Shown here: positions 12,434 to 26,100 of the stretch, piece after piece | Layout: every line of letters starts with the position of its first letter | Position numbering within the stretch: position 1 is the stretch's first letter | NCBI GenBank assembly: GCA_038373865.1 | Contig: JAXGGA010001043.1 | Location: forward strand, 62,001-126,000 | Direction of reading: 5' to 3' | DNA length: 64,000 nucleotides | Origin: Uloborus plumipes | Taxonomy: Eukaryota; Arthropoda; Arachnida; Araneae; Uloboridae | The notes under the pieces: generated by a model | What the model saw: the letters and a program-made list of their open reading frames with translations, nothing else | The model's database searches: none | What the model was told of the DNA's origin: nothing | Translations under genes and position numbers: made by a program

Positions 12434-12660
12434 CTATCGAGAAACTTTCCATGCCAAGCAAGAAACACAAGTACAAACCTTAGCTAAATTTTGAGCAACC
12501 TCGTGCAAATCGGAATCATTCAGCAAATTGTCTTTGTGAGTTGAATTCCAATGTGACACTGCTGCAGCTCTTGAAGCATACCGTGCCATAGCTAAGTCTG
12601 AATATGCATGCAGATGCCAGAAACTAAACGAGCGCGCCAAAGAAACAAAGCAAGCCCATT
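12434..12660 (-). other. Candidate 5' exon or promoter region (possible LAMTOR3 leader)
   Basis: This short CpG-rich patch (GGCGCGC near 12632) lies in AT-rich surroundings on the minus strand. It carries an open frame from an ATG near 12590 (MARYASRAAAVSHWN...) that ends at a plausible donor, AAG|GTTTGT, at about 12479. I do not recognise the peptide. Spliced to the 8591-8553 exon, this frame would end at TGA early in the next LAMTOR3 exon. The LAMTOR3 frame itself would meet a stop upstream of the MEIL start. The simplest reading is a 5' untranslated exon with an upstream ORF. An unrelated first exon is equally possible. Confidence 0.25.
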
Positions 12661-13073
12661 CTACGTTAAAGTTTAAATTTCAAGGAGTGTCAAGAACTTA
12701 TCAGACTGAAGTGAAGAGAAACAAGTATTTCAAACGTATTCGCTAAAGCAACAGAAAAAATGCTATAAACATTAACTTTCTTCTGTTATGTCAGTTGATT
12801 TTACGCAAAAATTCTTTTATTGATACAACATCGTACTGAATAGCTCATTTGCTCATCTCTAAGTTGTTATTCAGGGGTTGATAAATAATGTGCAACGCAT
12901 TTCATTACCTGATTCATAACTTTTTAGATATTTGACGAAAAACAAGTTTACGAAAATATAAACACACGTTCACTTCACATCACACATATGACTGTCAAGA
13001 AGGGAGGGGGAAATCACGTGATTTTTGTTGTTGCCAGCTTTAAAAACTGAATTCAATAATGGAATTAATGTTG

Positions 13074-13212
13074 GACCCTATTCACGGTTTGGCAACGGTC
13101 TTCGTTTGCGGGTATTTACATCCAGTTTCCACAATCCTGATTGGTTCCAAATCTTAAATTTCGTCTGCTAGGCTCGGTCAATACCCGCAATGACGTCACA
13201 TGAATAGGGTCC
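13074..13212. mobile_element. MITE, 139 bp
   Basis: TIRs GGACCCTATTCACG / CATGAATAGGGTCC, GC-richer than the surroundings. Noncoding, no clear TSD. Confidence 0.7.
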
Positions 13213-15258
13213 ATACAACACAATCAATGTGTGCTCCAGCCTTCTTCATCTCTTCATAGTTCTCTCGAATGAGGACAGAGGTATTTTTCTTGATAATTTT
13301 CAATCTGTTTTGAGACGTATCCAGGAGGAAGAGTCAGCTTTCCCTTACCCCTTACAAAACCGGAAACATTGTCAACAAAACCGAAGAAAAAAATAAACAA
13401 GAAATTTATAGGGACTCCAGCACAGCCCTGGCAATGGGTTGACCCCCTCGCATTTTAAATCTGCTATTGATTCTCAAAAGCGATTGTTTACAAAACGCTT
13501 TTTACGGAAATTTTTTTCTTTTGCTGTGGGACAAGTGAAAGCTTTTCCCCCTCACACAGTGCTGTGAAAACATCTAATCCTCCTCTGTCATTTAACACAA
13601 TTAAATACAGACGAACCCAAGGCCATATCCAGACAGCCCCCCCCCCCCCAAACCCGAAATGTTTTATAATGTAAAACAAAAAAAAGATTTCCTTTTTTTT
13701 TTAATTTAAAATAGCAAAAAAAAATTTTTTTTCCCCTTTTAACAATTAAACGAGTAAAAATTTGAAAAAGTACAAAAGAAAAAAAAAAGGCAATTCAAAT
13801 TCTCATTAGCCTGCAAAACATACTCTACGACAAGACCCTCACTAGCACTTCCAGCTCTCTTTCCCAAATCAATTCAGGCTCAAGGCAAGCTACTTTTGTC
13901 AGTTTGATCGGCGCCCCCCCCCCTCCCCATAAAACTTACACCACTCAGATTTTTACCCCCTAATCGCCGGACCCCTATTAGTTTCCGACTAGACTGAGAT
14001 TGCTTCTTACTGCCCTGATTCAATTAAGAGGGTACTTTGTTGGTCTCCATTTATAAGCATTTGCAACCCTCGAGGGATTTTAATAGCTAAACATGTCTTC
14101 AATCTACAAGACCACACAAAAACAGATACGTTCACAGACCCTCTGTTTGTTGGACGCTCACCAATATCTTAGACAAAAGTTACTTTAAAAAAATTCCATT
14201 TACAAATGCTTAAAAACCTTGAAAACTTTGTTGAATGTAGCTGTAATCCTTGAATTTTAAAGTTTCTAACACAAATGGGGGGGGGGGGGAGGTCTGCATC
14301 AAGTTGTGCGAAACTCAGCTCCTTGATTAAAAAAATATTCTGCGTTATGCAAAAATCATATTCCAGCATTTTTTGTAGCATATTTTCAAAAATAATTTTT
14401 TGTGATTCACATGTTTCATTTCTGACTATTCATGAAATACCTAATTCAGTATTTTAGAAGTTATAGAGACGTATAAGTGAACAAGCCTATTTAAAGGACT
14501 AAAACGCAACATATTCTAATGAGAGGATGAATAAGAATGTTTCTATAGACAACGGACATAATACTACGATTTGGCAATTATTGTTATAACGATAAAAAGA
14601 AAACAAAAATTTTAGCATACCTAATTACAAAATTAGGTTACATTTTTGTTCCCTTTAAAACGATGCATAACAGATAATTGCCCCTCTCCGAACACTAGTT
14701 CATGCGGAAAAAATGCCTTCCGTGAGCAATAAAGGCGGAAGATTAAAGAGAAAAGTGAAGAAAATTGCTTATTTTTTCTGAGATTTTTTTTTTTTTTTAC
14801 ATTTTAGGGAAAATTCGGCGCATAAGTGAAATATTTATCTTTAGAGCGACGCATAAACGAATAATGCTATTATTATTTTGCTATGGAATGTGCTGGGACC
14901 ATTTAAAATCGTCGTATAAATGAAAAAGACGCATAAATATGAGGCGGCGTATAAGTGAGTTCACTGTAGTTTGTAATTTATTCCTTTATTAATATGTTAA
15001 GCACGAGAAAAAAAATATTACCCTACCTGTATTCTTTTTCGTTTTCTGCAGTATTAGTGGATTGAAAAAGAAATTGTCGTTTTTAGTATTTTTTTATATT
15101 TATTTTTTATCTTTATAAAAGATGTTTATTTCAAAGTTTTCCTTTTCGTAAGACTGTCCATAAAACGTCAGAGACTGGAAAGTACAAATGAAATGCTTCA
15201 AAGAATTTTAACTGTTCTAGAGTCTTTGAAAATCATTAAATACCTTTTTAAAACTCCT
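13213..15258. other. Intergenic, homopolymer-rich, nothing recognised
   Basis: Contains C runs at ~13640 and ~13915 and a G run at ~14277. A pogo-like end (GCGTATAAGTGAGTTCACTG followed by TA) at ~14949-14969 has no convincing left partner. Confidence 0.5.
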
Positions 15259-15262
15259 TTAA

Positions 15263-15441
15263 GGCAGGAATTCAAGTGAAACACGGACGATCGCAACTCA
15301 CCAATGAATCGCAAATTCCCAAATTTGGATACGTTACAATCGCTACGAGATGCGATTCTAATGTAATTCGACTTCCAGTAGCGATTGCAATTTGCGATCG
15401 CCTCGAAGCAATTGCAATGGTGTTTCACTTGAATTCGGCCC
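15263..15441. mobile_element. TTAA-flanked MITE (piggyBac-like), 179 bp
   Basis: TTAA at 15259-15262 and 15442-15445. TIRs start GGCAGGAATTCAAGTGAAAC, and the right end reads GTTTCACTTGAATTCGGCC. Internal GATCGC words. The two ORFs across it are shadows of the inverted repeat. Confidence 0.8.
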
Positions 15442-15754
15442 TTAAAGTGCTTCAATCCTATTTCTTATCAAATAACTAAACTATAAATTAACTAAATGGC
15501 CAGAATGTTACTCTCTCGTTAATTATTTTTTAAATCTCTACACTATTTCTTTTAAAGAATTTTATGTGTTTTATGCTATTGGTTATTTTATGGTGCTGCG
15601 TATGTCGGTGCGAGTTGGGGAACTGATCAAAAACTACTATGTAACTATAGTGAAAAACGATGTAAGCAAGTGATAATGTGTTAATCTTTTCTCCTCCTTT
15701 GTCCTTCCTCTCTGTCGCTTAATGTTAATCATTTGTTAAACTAAACATGTTTTA

Positions 15755-16320
15755 TGCTTTGACTAGCGTCGCACGGGTTTAAACGCAATATGCCAAATCC
15801 AAGAAAATAAATATATGACTTTCAACTAAGCCCTGTAGAATAATCTTTCTCAAAGGTATTTTTTGTGACCATGCGGTAGATTAGTGTGATTTTCCGAAAA
15901 ACTTTCTTTTTTCTAACTGTTGCCAAAATCAATTCTCTTTTTATTTAACCCGGTATCGATTAGAGGCATAGATGAATATAAAAATCCTAAGAAAGTAATA
16001 AATTTCATACTTACTCCAGAGAAGCCTTGATTCAAAATTTTCATTATGATTATTATTAATACTGTTGTTGCGAGGCAACCAAATTTTGCAACAATGGGTT
16101 GAAAATTTAATCATTTAATGGGGAAATGACATGAAATTTACTATTTTCCATAATAACTTTTTTAAACTAAGATTTTTAGAAATAAATTATAGTTATCCTG
16201 CTCCCTGTTACTGCAGCTATCTACGGTGAAAAAATGATTAAAATCGGTCAAGTAGTTTAGAAGATTACACCGGACATACAAATACAAAAGTTGTCATTTA
16301 TGTATATAGATTAATCTAAA
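15755..16320. repeat. Dispersed repeat beginning CTAGC(G), ending with a GGACATACAAA tail
   Basis: Starts GACTAGCGTCGCACGGGTTT and ends near AGATTACACCGGACATACAA and TATATAGATTAATC. The interior word AAGCCTTGATTCAAAATTTT has a match at 45650 (AAGCCTTCATTCAAAATTCT), linking it to the 45.37-kb repeat. Class unknown. Confidence 0.45.
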
Positions 16321-17171
16321 TTTGCAAAGGAATGCAGAAAATTTATGAGATTGTTGTTTGCCTAATTTTCCCAACATGTTTTTGGAAAATTGTCACCGAA
16401 TGCCCCATATAAGGCCTTAAAATGCAGAATTTTAAAACTTTTTTTCAAAAATTTGTCCGGGGGAGAAACCTCCGGACCCCTTAAAATTACGGATATTCAT
16501 TCTACCCCACTTAAAAAAGTTCGCATTGCATATCTCTTTTGATACCCCTACCCCCAATAAAAGTCAGTTCAAGAAAATAATAAGAATAAAGAAATGAAAA
16601 CACACACAGAGACACACACACACACACACACATCAAACATCGTGGGGTTCAGCTAGAAATTAGACTCATAATACACACAAAAATGTATATGTGTTTGGGC
16701 AATGTGCGAAATTGGGCTCCTCCCGAAATTTTTTTTCTGCATACCCGGCCTTGGACGAACCACACACACACACATGATGTTAAAACGACCTCCAAGGGAC
16801 CTTTAAAAATCAATTCGTCTTAACACTAGATTTACGGCAGGTTTTTTATACCCAGACCCGTCATTTAGGGGAGTCAGGGGCGGAGGTCACCCCCAATTCT
16901 GTTTTCTGTGAAAAGGATTTTATACAGAACTCAACATTTTTCAACAATGACAGCGTTTATTTGTTAGCAACACAGTTTAACAATACTAATAATAAGAATT
17001 TCCATCGATCTAATTTTATTAATAAACAATACAACCAGTTTCAAAACAATTGTTTTACTGTCATATATGACTTCTTTTAGCTTTTAAGTACTTCTATTGA
17101 AATATCGAAAGAAAAACATGTGAAAATGCTTTGGAACATAATAATACATTTATCTTTCATAGGTAAATTAA

Positions 17172-20100
17172 ATGTTTGGTAAAAGAAACTGTTTTGTTCA
17201 TTTTCTTATTCAATCGTTTATTATGATTAAAGTTTTTAAAACCTTTTTTATTAAAGGTTTTCTTGAAGGAATACCTCTGAGGTCACTTCCTCATACCGAT
17301 AAAAATCAGAGTGTTTCTCAATCACGAGATTTAACAGAGAAGTTGGGCACTCCTGTTTTAGACGAAAATTTATTTAAAGAAATTAACCGTATGAAGCCTG
17401 AAACAATCAAGTTGCTGATGCCAAACGTGACGGAGGAGTCAGATGCGGCGAGAACGATCAATACCCACTGTTGCTTCAATGGAGGAACTTGTATCATACC
17501 TCAGGATTGTAAGTTATTCGTAGTAATTCTTATCGAAGGGAGGAGGGGGGGGGGATCAGGGGTGCCCACAGGGGAGGGGGATTATTGCGCAAGATGCGCC
17601 ATCAAAAATGGGGGGGGGGGGGATTTTTGTAAACCAATTTATGTATTTAGATAAATTTAGTTTTTTTTTAATTTAAATTATTTACTGATTTTTTTAAATT
17701 TAAATTATTCATTAATTTATTTTTTAATTTATATTATTTCTTTATTATTTAATTAAATTATTTGTGTGTGTGTGTGTGTGCTTGGAATGTTTGGAAAAAA
17801 AGGGAAAAAAGAAATTCTATTCTGCGCATAATTAGTACAGTAAAAAATTAATAAAATTTGTAAAAAAAAATAATAGTTATAGTTTTAAAAAAAATACATT
17901 ACATAAAAAAAATAAAATAAAAAAGATGGGTAAAAATAAAAACGTCCAAGAGGGTTGTGAAAAGGTTTTTTTTTTTAGGGGAGGTGAATTTGCGCCATTA
18001 AGCTTTTGGGGGATGAGCCTGATTACCGCAGGAGCAAGCGGGGCACAGGTCCTTCCTCTTAGATTTCAAGGAGGTCTTAGATCCCCTTACATATCCAATG
18101 CCTCTTAACTACTAAATGTCTACCGTATATCTCACTAAAATGCCTACAGTGTATGTCGATGTATCTTTTTCTCTTAATAATTTGATAGCATTGTTATTAT
18201 TAAGTTCGATCTACTACTGAACACTTTGCACAAAACTTTAATTTCATTCTGGTATTGTAAGAATTTTTTTACTTGTAACACGTAACTGATATGAGGAGGG
18301 TGGGGGCCCTGAAAAAAAATGGGCCCCATGTCCAATGTTAGAATGATCGGGCTCTGGGGATGGGCACCCCTGAGGAGGATATAAGAAAAGCAAAGCTACG
18401 AAAAATGTTGAGTACACGTACCTGACAGTTGATTTTATCAGGGGGACTCAGCTCTCAATTTTCCAAACTTAGAGCACTAAAAATACAGGGTGCTCCGGTT
18501 CAACCTGCAAAACATTTATTTTTGCAACCGTTCGCCCTAGATGCATACTTCCAATTGCAAAACTGTTCAAAATAAGCTGCAGAGTTCCGATATTAAAAGT
18601 TTGGAAAAAAAAAAAAGGTAAAAAATGCGAATAACTTTTTATACGGATCCTGAGTCCCCAAACTTACGTTTAGGGAAATTAAGAACACAAACAATTCGAA
18701 CGCAAAAATATTGACATTAGTACGACTAATATGCACCGAGATATGAAACGTAGCGTTTTGTTACTTTTACCACTTCACACTAGGGGTGCGACATTGAAAT
18801 CAAAACAAAACATCAATGTTTCAAGACATCGATGTTGGAAAACAAAGACATCGATGGTTGATACATAGACCAAAAAACATCGATGTTTCAAAACATCGAT
18901 CTTTTTTTTTTTTTAATTGCTTACACATTTGAATGTTACAGTTATTCAGTTACTCCCCATTACAAGAGCATCTTTATATCACTCAATTAGACATCTTTTG
19001 CCTCCTGGAAAAACATCAATCGTAAGATATCGATGTGGTGACAGGAAAAACGTCTCCGGAAAAAACGTCCCCAAGGAAAAAGCGTCCCCGGAAAAATCGT
19101 CCCCTAGGAAAAACGTCCCGGAAAAACGTCTCCGAGGAAAAAACGCCCCCGTTGGAAAAGAATTTTTTTTTTTTTTTTTTTTTTTACCATTTCCAGTGAT
19201 GAATAGAAATTTTAGCAGCATTTGTTAAACTATTTTTTTTTCCAACAAATGATTTTAGTGGTGCTTTTTTGTCATAATCTAGCTACTTAGAAGCGTTTAT
19301 CGCTTGATTTACTGGATTTTTTTTGTTATAATTTTTGATATTATTAAACAGTATTGGATATTAAATACAATTATTGATCAATAGTTTTCCTTGCAAATAC
19401 AGTCGAGCCCACTAGAATATCGGTTAAAGGAATATCCCGCTAAGTATAATACATTTTCAATGTACCAAACCGTTATAGTGGATTATTTTCATCCCGGATA
19501 ATGGAATATCCCGCTCTTTAGAATATTTTTAAGTGGCAAAATGGCTATTTCATTAAGCGGGCTCAACTGTATAAGGTCTGGTGGGGTAAAATGGCCAATG
19601 GGAAAAGTGGTCATACTTCAAATATAGAGCTGTAGTTTACAAATAAATGTTCGAAGGAGTGATTTTTTTTTTTTTTTAATTTTTAAATTTGAATGTTTTC
19701 TCAGGTTTGAAAAAAGAGTAAAAAAAGCATTTCAACTTGCTAAAAAGTTGTTAAGAATTATTTTTCGGGAATGCGTTTAGTTCAAATAGAAGAGAAATAT
19801 AAAAAAATTAGAATAGTGTTGTTGTTTTTTTAAATGAAAATTACGTGCTCTATCTGTCCTGCCAATTGAAACCAGCAGTTACACGAATGTGCATAAAAAT
19901 CGGTTGCATGTGAATATTTTTCCCCAAAAAAAGTTTTATCCCATGTTCAGACTTGTAATAACAAATGACAATTATATAACTTACAATAAAATAAAATAAA
20001 AGATAGCAAAAAAAAAAAAAAAAAAACAAGTTGAATCAAGTCAATTTAAGAACAATTTTGTGGATAAAATATAACATTTCTTTGTTTTCCTCTAAATTAC

Positions 20101-23100
20101 ACCCCTTGTAATGAATTAAAATAAAAGATTGCAAATAAAGTATTAACAAAATTCAAGTTCGAAAATTTTTTTCATAAAATATTTCTCTCACTTTTCAAAA
20201 GAATTAGTTTTATTATGATTAAAAATTTAATCACTCACAGAAAATGATTTAAAAAAAAATTTTTGCACCTCAATTTTTCCGGGGACGTTATTTCCTAGGG
20301 GACGTTTTTTCAGGGGACGTTTTTTCCTAGGGGACGTTTTTTCCGGGGACGTCTTTTCCTAGAACCTATCGATGTCAATTGAGAAAACTTTTTCAGTGAG
20401 ATATATAATGCAACTGTTGATTAACTGTGCAACCTTTTCTTTGTCGCATATTTTTATCTAACTTTTATTTTGCTGAAATGTAAAATATCATCGAAAAAAA
20501 AAAAAAAAATCAAATGCAATACGATTCTTAAAAATTATTGACAGTAAATCATCGTTAGTTATTTATTTTTTTTTCTATTCGATAAGTATTGCAACTAGTG
20601 GATAAAGAAAAATGAATCTTTTTTATCGCATATTTTTATTGTTTTTGCTGAGAGTAAAAAGGACATCGAAAGAAGAAGGAAAACATTGAAAGCGAAACAA
20701 CAATCGTTAAAAGAAGTCAAAAAAAAAAAAAAAAAAAAAAAAAAAAACGGCGAAAGCAAAGTAGAAATGTTTGAGAAACACCGAGAGTAAAACATCGATA
20801 ATAATCATAGAAATTTTTTTTCAATGAGGGTAAACATCGACATCTATGTCGCAGCACTACTTCACACTCGCTGTCCATAAACACCTTTTCGGGGGAAAAT
20901 ACATACATATGTATAGCAGCTAACAAAGGTTTAAAATTACATGTGTGAAAACATTGCTTTTTTGAACTTAACGATCTTTTTCGGGTGCTTTTTCAGATCG
21001 CAGCCTAACATTTACAATTATTTTCTAAAAACAATGAAAAAGATAAATATTTTTTTTTTTTTTTTTTTTTTTAATAGGGAAGTTTCAACCTATTAAATAT
21101 TTCTACTTTAACCACTAGATATTGTTAAGAGACTTACAAAACACAAAAATTCACCTTCGCCGAATTTTAAAACACAATGCTTGATCTTTAATGAGTTTTT
21201 AAAGAAATCCACGCGCCATCCTAGTGAAACGAAACCAATGACGTCTGATGGCTGTGATTTCAGGCACACACAAAAATTGTATTGCAGTAAGACTATCTTT
21301 TCATTACGGAGGGTTTTTTTTTTTTTTTCACTTCCGTTATCAATTAGTCTAGTAAAATTAAAATAAAGATTGAATTCGTCAAAGGGCAATCCAATAATCT
21401 GTCAGCGATGATTGGCTTAAACTTTTTGCGGCGAAAGCAATATTTAAATTTTTAGAAAGGCATTACTGAACGACTTTGCTGCTCGTCACGGCAACCCGAA
21501 AGAACAGCCGTCTGCGTCTCCCAAAATTTTTGATTTTTTTTTTAGAAAATAAATGCGCATCTAATATAAATGTGTTTCAAACCACTTTCGTTTGGTGAGT
21601 TCCCCCAAATAATTTTTTTCAGGATTAAAAAAAAAAAAAAATGTCTAGTAGGGTAGACCAGGGCACGTTTACGCATCAGTGCCCTTTCTTCAAAATGTGT
21701 TACAATTGATGTGTCGCACCAGTCGTATCAGATTTATTCTGGTCCCTAGCAGGTCCCTTCTGTTACAAGTTTTTTAGACTTCAAGTTTATAAGACTTCAA
21801 TTTTTAAAAACTGTCTCGCAGCTCCTCGTATCTTCTTCCCCTCCCGAAAATTCTAAAACTGCGTTTTCAAAACTACAAGTTCAAAAAATTTCCGGGAGTG
21901 AATCGGGAAAAAACCTTAAGCCCCATCCCTTACTTTCTAGCGACAAAAATATCGTCTACGATCGCGTTTTTGAGACTTCAATTTCTAAAACTTTTCGCAG
22001 AAATCCCCCGAACCCTTCTTTTCCTTAACACCAACAAAGACAGTCTAAAACTGCGTTTTCAGGACTACATTTTAAAAACATTTCCGAGGGAAAACCCCCA
22101 ATCACATGGGGGAAAATGTTTTCAGAGGTCCCCCCCCCTCTAAAAATATCTTCTGGTTGAGCCAATGCAGTATAAACTTATCATTTTCTTCCTTCTTTTA
22201 ATTCCTTATCTCACAGCTGTTCACGTGAGCATACGACTGTCTTATAAAACCTACATATGTTATACATGTATTGGATGGATGGGGAAGTTGATGTTTTTGA
22301 GGAAAAGCTATTCTTTAACTTTGTGCCATTCAGTAATGTGGCAGTTTCCACACCGTCATACGCAGGGTCTGCCCTCTACAAACTACAGGTTGCACAAGGC
22401 ACCTTTAAGGATGAAACGTTGTAGCACCAGCGCCACTCCCTGAGGGGTGCCACTTGACTCTCTATGGCGTTTCACCCTTAACCTTTAGAAACCGGGCGGT
22501 ACACATGTTCTACCATAAGCCTTGTTAGTCCAGGCTAGTGTCCATTGAAATGTCATCAAACCTAAAATTTTTACATATATGACATTTTTTGGTGGTTTCT
22601 ATATGAATTTGACCTGCTGATTCCGAATCCGTTGAGTGCCAGACGCTAAACCTTGAGCATTTTTGTCAAAATGGCGAAATCCAATATGGCTGCTATAAAA
22701 GGTATGAACAAATTAATGGAAACGTACGTGCAATGAAACATTTTATACACTTAAAAATGATTGTACTCTTTAGTCAAAATATAATTCTATTGAAAATTCA
22801 TATTTATGAAAAGTATACGAATAAAAAAATTATTAAAATGGTAAAATTCAAGATATCAGCCTGAAAAGTTGTAAGGTTTGTTTTCAGGTATTAATCATTT
22901 TTTTAACCGTAATTTACATGAAAATAGAATGTTTTAACAAAGATAAATGTTTAAAATGATATGCAGGGAGCATAAAAATGTGATTTAGCCTAAAAATAAC
23001 TGAAAAAATATTTAGAAACATTCCAAACTTAAGTTTCGGGATTTTGCCGGCTTAAACCAATTTCCTGCAAGAAACAAGTTTCTTTTGCGAAAAAGTTTCC

Positions 23101-26100
23101 CACATTGATACAAGTTGCATGAATGCGAACTTCTCACTGGTGTGAAACGTATTTTTAGCTACCAGTTGGAAGGTATATCCAACGTGTTTGTTTAGTGATT
23201 CGCCTTCAGCTCGATAATGGATTGTCCAGATTGACTTCACCCAAGTAAGTGTATGTACAATCTCTCGATATTGTAGTTTTGGATGAATTGCAAACAAATT
23301 AGCGGCTCAGCTATTTGCTTGACATTTCTGCCTTAGCAGTAGCCATGTTTGTTGAACTGCTTCAAGAGCTTTCCTGGTAAGCCAGAAAGGTGCCGAACTG
23401 CTACCATCAAACTATCTAAGAGTTTTTCGCAAGTTTCCGATTTATTGCCGTAAAGTGACTGACTTTTGTTTGGAAGCGTTATAAATTCTTTAGCAAGGTT
23501 TCTGACTTTCATCAGGAAACTTTCCTGATTTCTTCCAGGTATGTTACTGGCCGAAGTTAAGCCTATAACTGCCCATTATTTTCCAGGAGTGTTTCGCTTT
23601 CTTTTTACTGTGAAACTGTGAAGAGAGAAATTGGCTTAAAACATACAGGACAAATAAAAACATATTTTCCAGTAGTAATAGAATCGTATGAGAAACAGCA
23701 CTACAAAAAAAAAAAAAAAAATCCCAATGAAAAAGCGAAAAAATGCTTAGGGCTAATGAGATATATTCGATAGATGTTTTGTGATAACTTTAGAAGCGTC
23801 TGCGAATCAACCGAACAAAACATTGTTACTTCACTAAAAAGGAGAAAAAAGTCTTGAGACTTTTAAAAATGCCTGTGAGACAGCAGAACAAAAAATTGTT
23901 ACTACTTAACTAAAAAATTTGCAAAGTTTTCTATTTTGATGCTTTATTTTAACAGAAAGCCCTTTTTTATTTTACTACTTTAAATAACTGTACAAATCAC
24001 TATACCTACCATCTCTACAAAAATGTGTTTAGTTTTTTTTTCCTTTCTTGATGTGATATAGACTTATGCGTAAAGTATTGATAGAACTTTAAATGCAGAG
24101 GACTCGGGAAAAATTGGCAAGACACAATGGCATGTATATGACAAAACGTGGCCTCAAAGATGCCACTAAACATTAAGAAGGTTAAAACAATGGTTACGTT
24201 CACTCCAAAGAAGACTAAAATCTGTGATTCAAATCATACACCGGACACAAGAATGGAATGTGGTTTAATGAAGTCATCAAGGGAAAGCTTCCTTGCAGAA
24301 ATTATTTAGTCATGAACTGGCTCTTCTTCCTACTGCTTTATTTGATAATGAGTGAAATATGAGAGGTCCTAATAAATCTGTACTAGAGTCAAAACTAAAG
24401 GCAGTTTTCAGGGTAGGCGGTAAGAGTCGTCCAGAAATTAACATTCTTGGTGAATATGCAACATTGTGGGCACCCGCAAAGCCAGCTGCTTTTACTCGCA
24501 AAGCCAGCTGCTTGAGTAATTGTATTGATGGTGTAGAAAACCTTATTAAGCACGAGATACAAACCATTCTAGCGGTACACAATCTGTTTGAGAGATACGA
24601 TAAACTTAGTACTACGTCACAATGTCGAGTCACATAAGAGAAAAATATCTATTGTGTTTTTCAACTATCACCACTTTCTAAAAGAGACATCGTACTGAAA
24701 GTAGTACCAAATAAGACGCAAGTAATTAAGTTTGTTGTGAGTCTACTATATTCGATCCTCAGGTCAATGTGTAATTATTACTGGTACCGATTCTTTTCCG
24801 ATTAGATTGGTATTGGAATTCAACAAGCTTTTGTTTCTCATGAAGAAGCTGATGTGATTATGACTCACTACTTAGCTAAAGTCAGTAGTATTCCGAAAGA
24901 ATTTAGAAACCTTCCAAGTTAAAGTAAGTTACTTTAAGGCAAGAAATTGGAAACTTCCCAAAAACTCTTAGATAGGTTGATGGTAACAGTTCAGCACCTT
25001 TCTAACTTACGAGGAAAGCTCCTGGAGCAGTTTGACAAATATGGCCAGTGCTAAGGCAAAAATTGCAAGCAAATAGCTAAGCCGCTTATTTGTTTTGCAA
25101 TGCATCCAAAACTACAATATCGAGAGATTGCACATACCCTTACTTGGGTGAAGTCAATCTAAACAATCCATAATCCAACTGAAGGCAAAACACTAAACAA
25201 ACACGTTGGATATACCTTCCGACTGGTAGCTAAAAATAAGTTCGTATTCATGCAACTTGTATCGATATGGGAAACTTTTTCGCAAAAGACACTTGTTTCT
25301 TGCAGGAAATTGGTTTAAGCCGGCAAAATCCCGAAACTTAAGTTTGGAATGTTTCTAAATATTTTTTCAGTGTTATTTTTAGGCTAAATCACATTTTTAT
25401 GCTCCCTGCATATCATTTTAAACATTTATCTTTGTTAAAACATTCTATTTTCATGTAAATTACGGTTTAAAAAATGATTTATACCTGAAAATTGAACCTT
25501 ACAACTTTTTAGGCTGACATCTTGAATTTTACAATTTTGATAATTTTTTTATTCGTATACTTTTCATAAATATTAATTTTCAATAGAATTATATTTTGAC
25601 TAAAGAGTACAATCATTTTTAAGTTTATAAAATGTTTCATTGCACGCACGATTCCATTAATTTGCTTCGTACCCTTTACAGCAGCCATATTGGATTTTGC
25701 CATTTTGAAAAAAATGCTCAAGGTTTAGCGTCTGGCACTCAACGGATTCGGAATCAGCAGGTCAAATTCATATAGAAACCACCAAAAAATGTCATATATG
25801 TAAAAATTTTAGGTATATGGCCTTCTAGCCTGGACTATGTCTAGTTTAGAGGACGGGGTTGAAATTTTCTCTCGAACCCTTTGGAGCCGGGGATTTTTTC
25901 AAGGTTTCATACGTCTGGTACGACAGTTTATACCTTTTCTTTTCAATGGAAAATAAATCTGGTTAAACTGTTGTACTATCTGGGTCGAAAGAAAAATTTC
26001 GATTTGAACAGCCCGGATCCAAAAGGTTAAATGTGCTATATGCAACCTGTAGTTTTAACAGTGTACTTTAAATTTATGAAAATCAACTGAGAATTAGATA

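Larger units (their letters stand above)
18781..20859. mobile_element. hAT-type element with perfect 8-bp TSD, containing nested elements
   Basis: CTTCACAC lies at 18773-18780 and 20860-20867. Ends TAGGGGTGCGACAT...ATGTCGCAGCACTA. The flanks inside the ends are rich in ACATCGATGTTT. No transposase is seen. A foldback-like element (19036-20366) sits inside. Confidence 0.88.

Noticed and set aside
18979..19228. Opposing ORFs with repeated KNVPEK / GTFFL words
   Set aside because: Both are translations of the inverted GGAAAAACGTCCCC array in the foldback-like element.
19036..20366. CRISPR-like array (repeated GGGGACGTTTTTTCC)
   Set aside because: Units are adjacent without unique spacers and occur inverted at both ends of an element in eukaryotic DNA.
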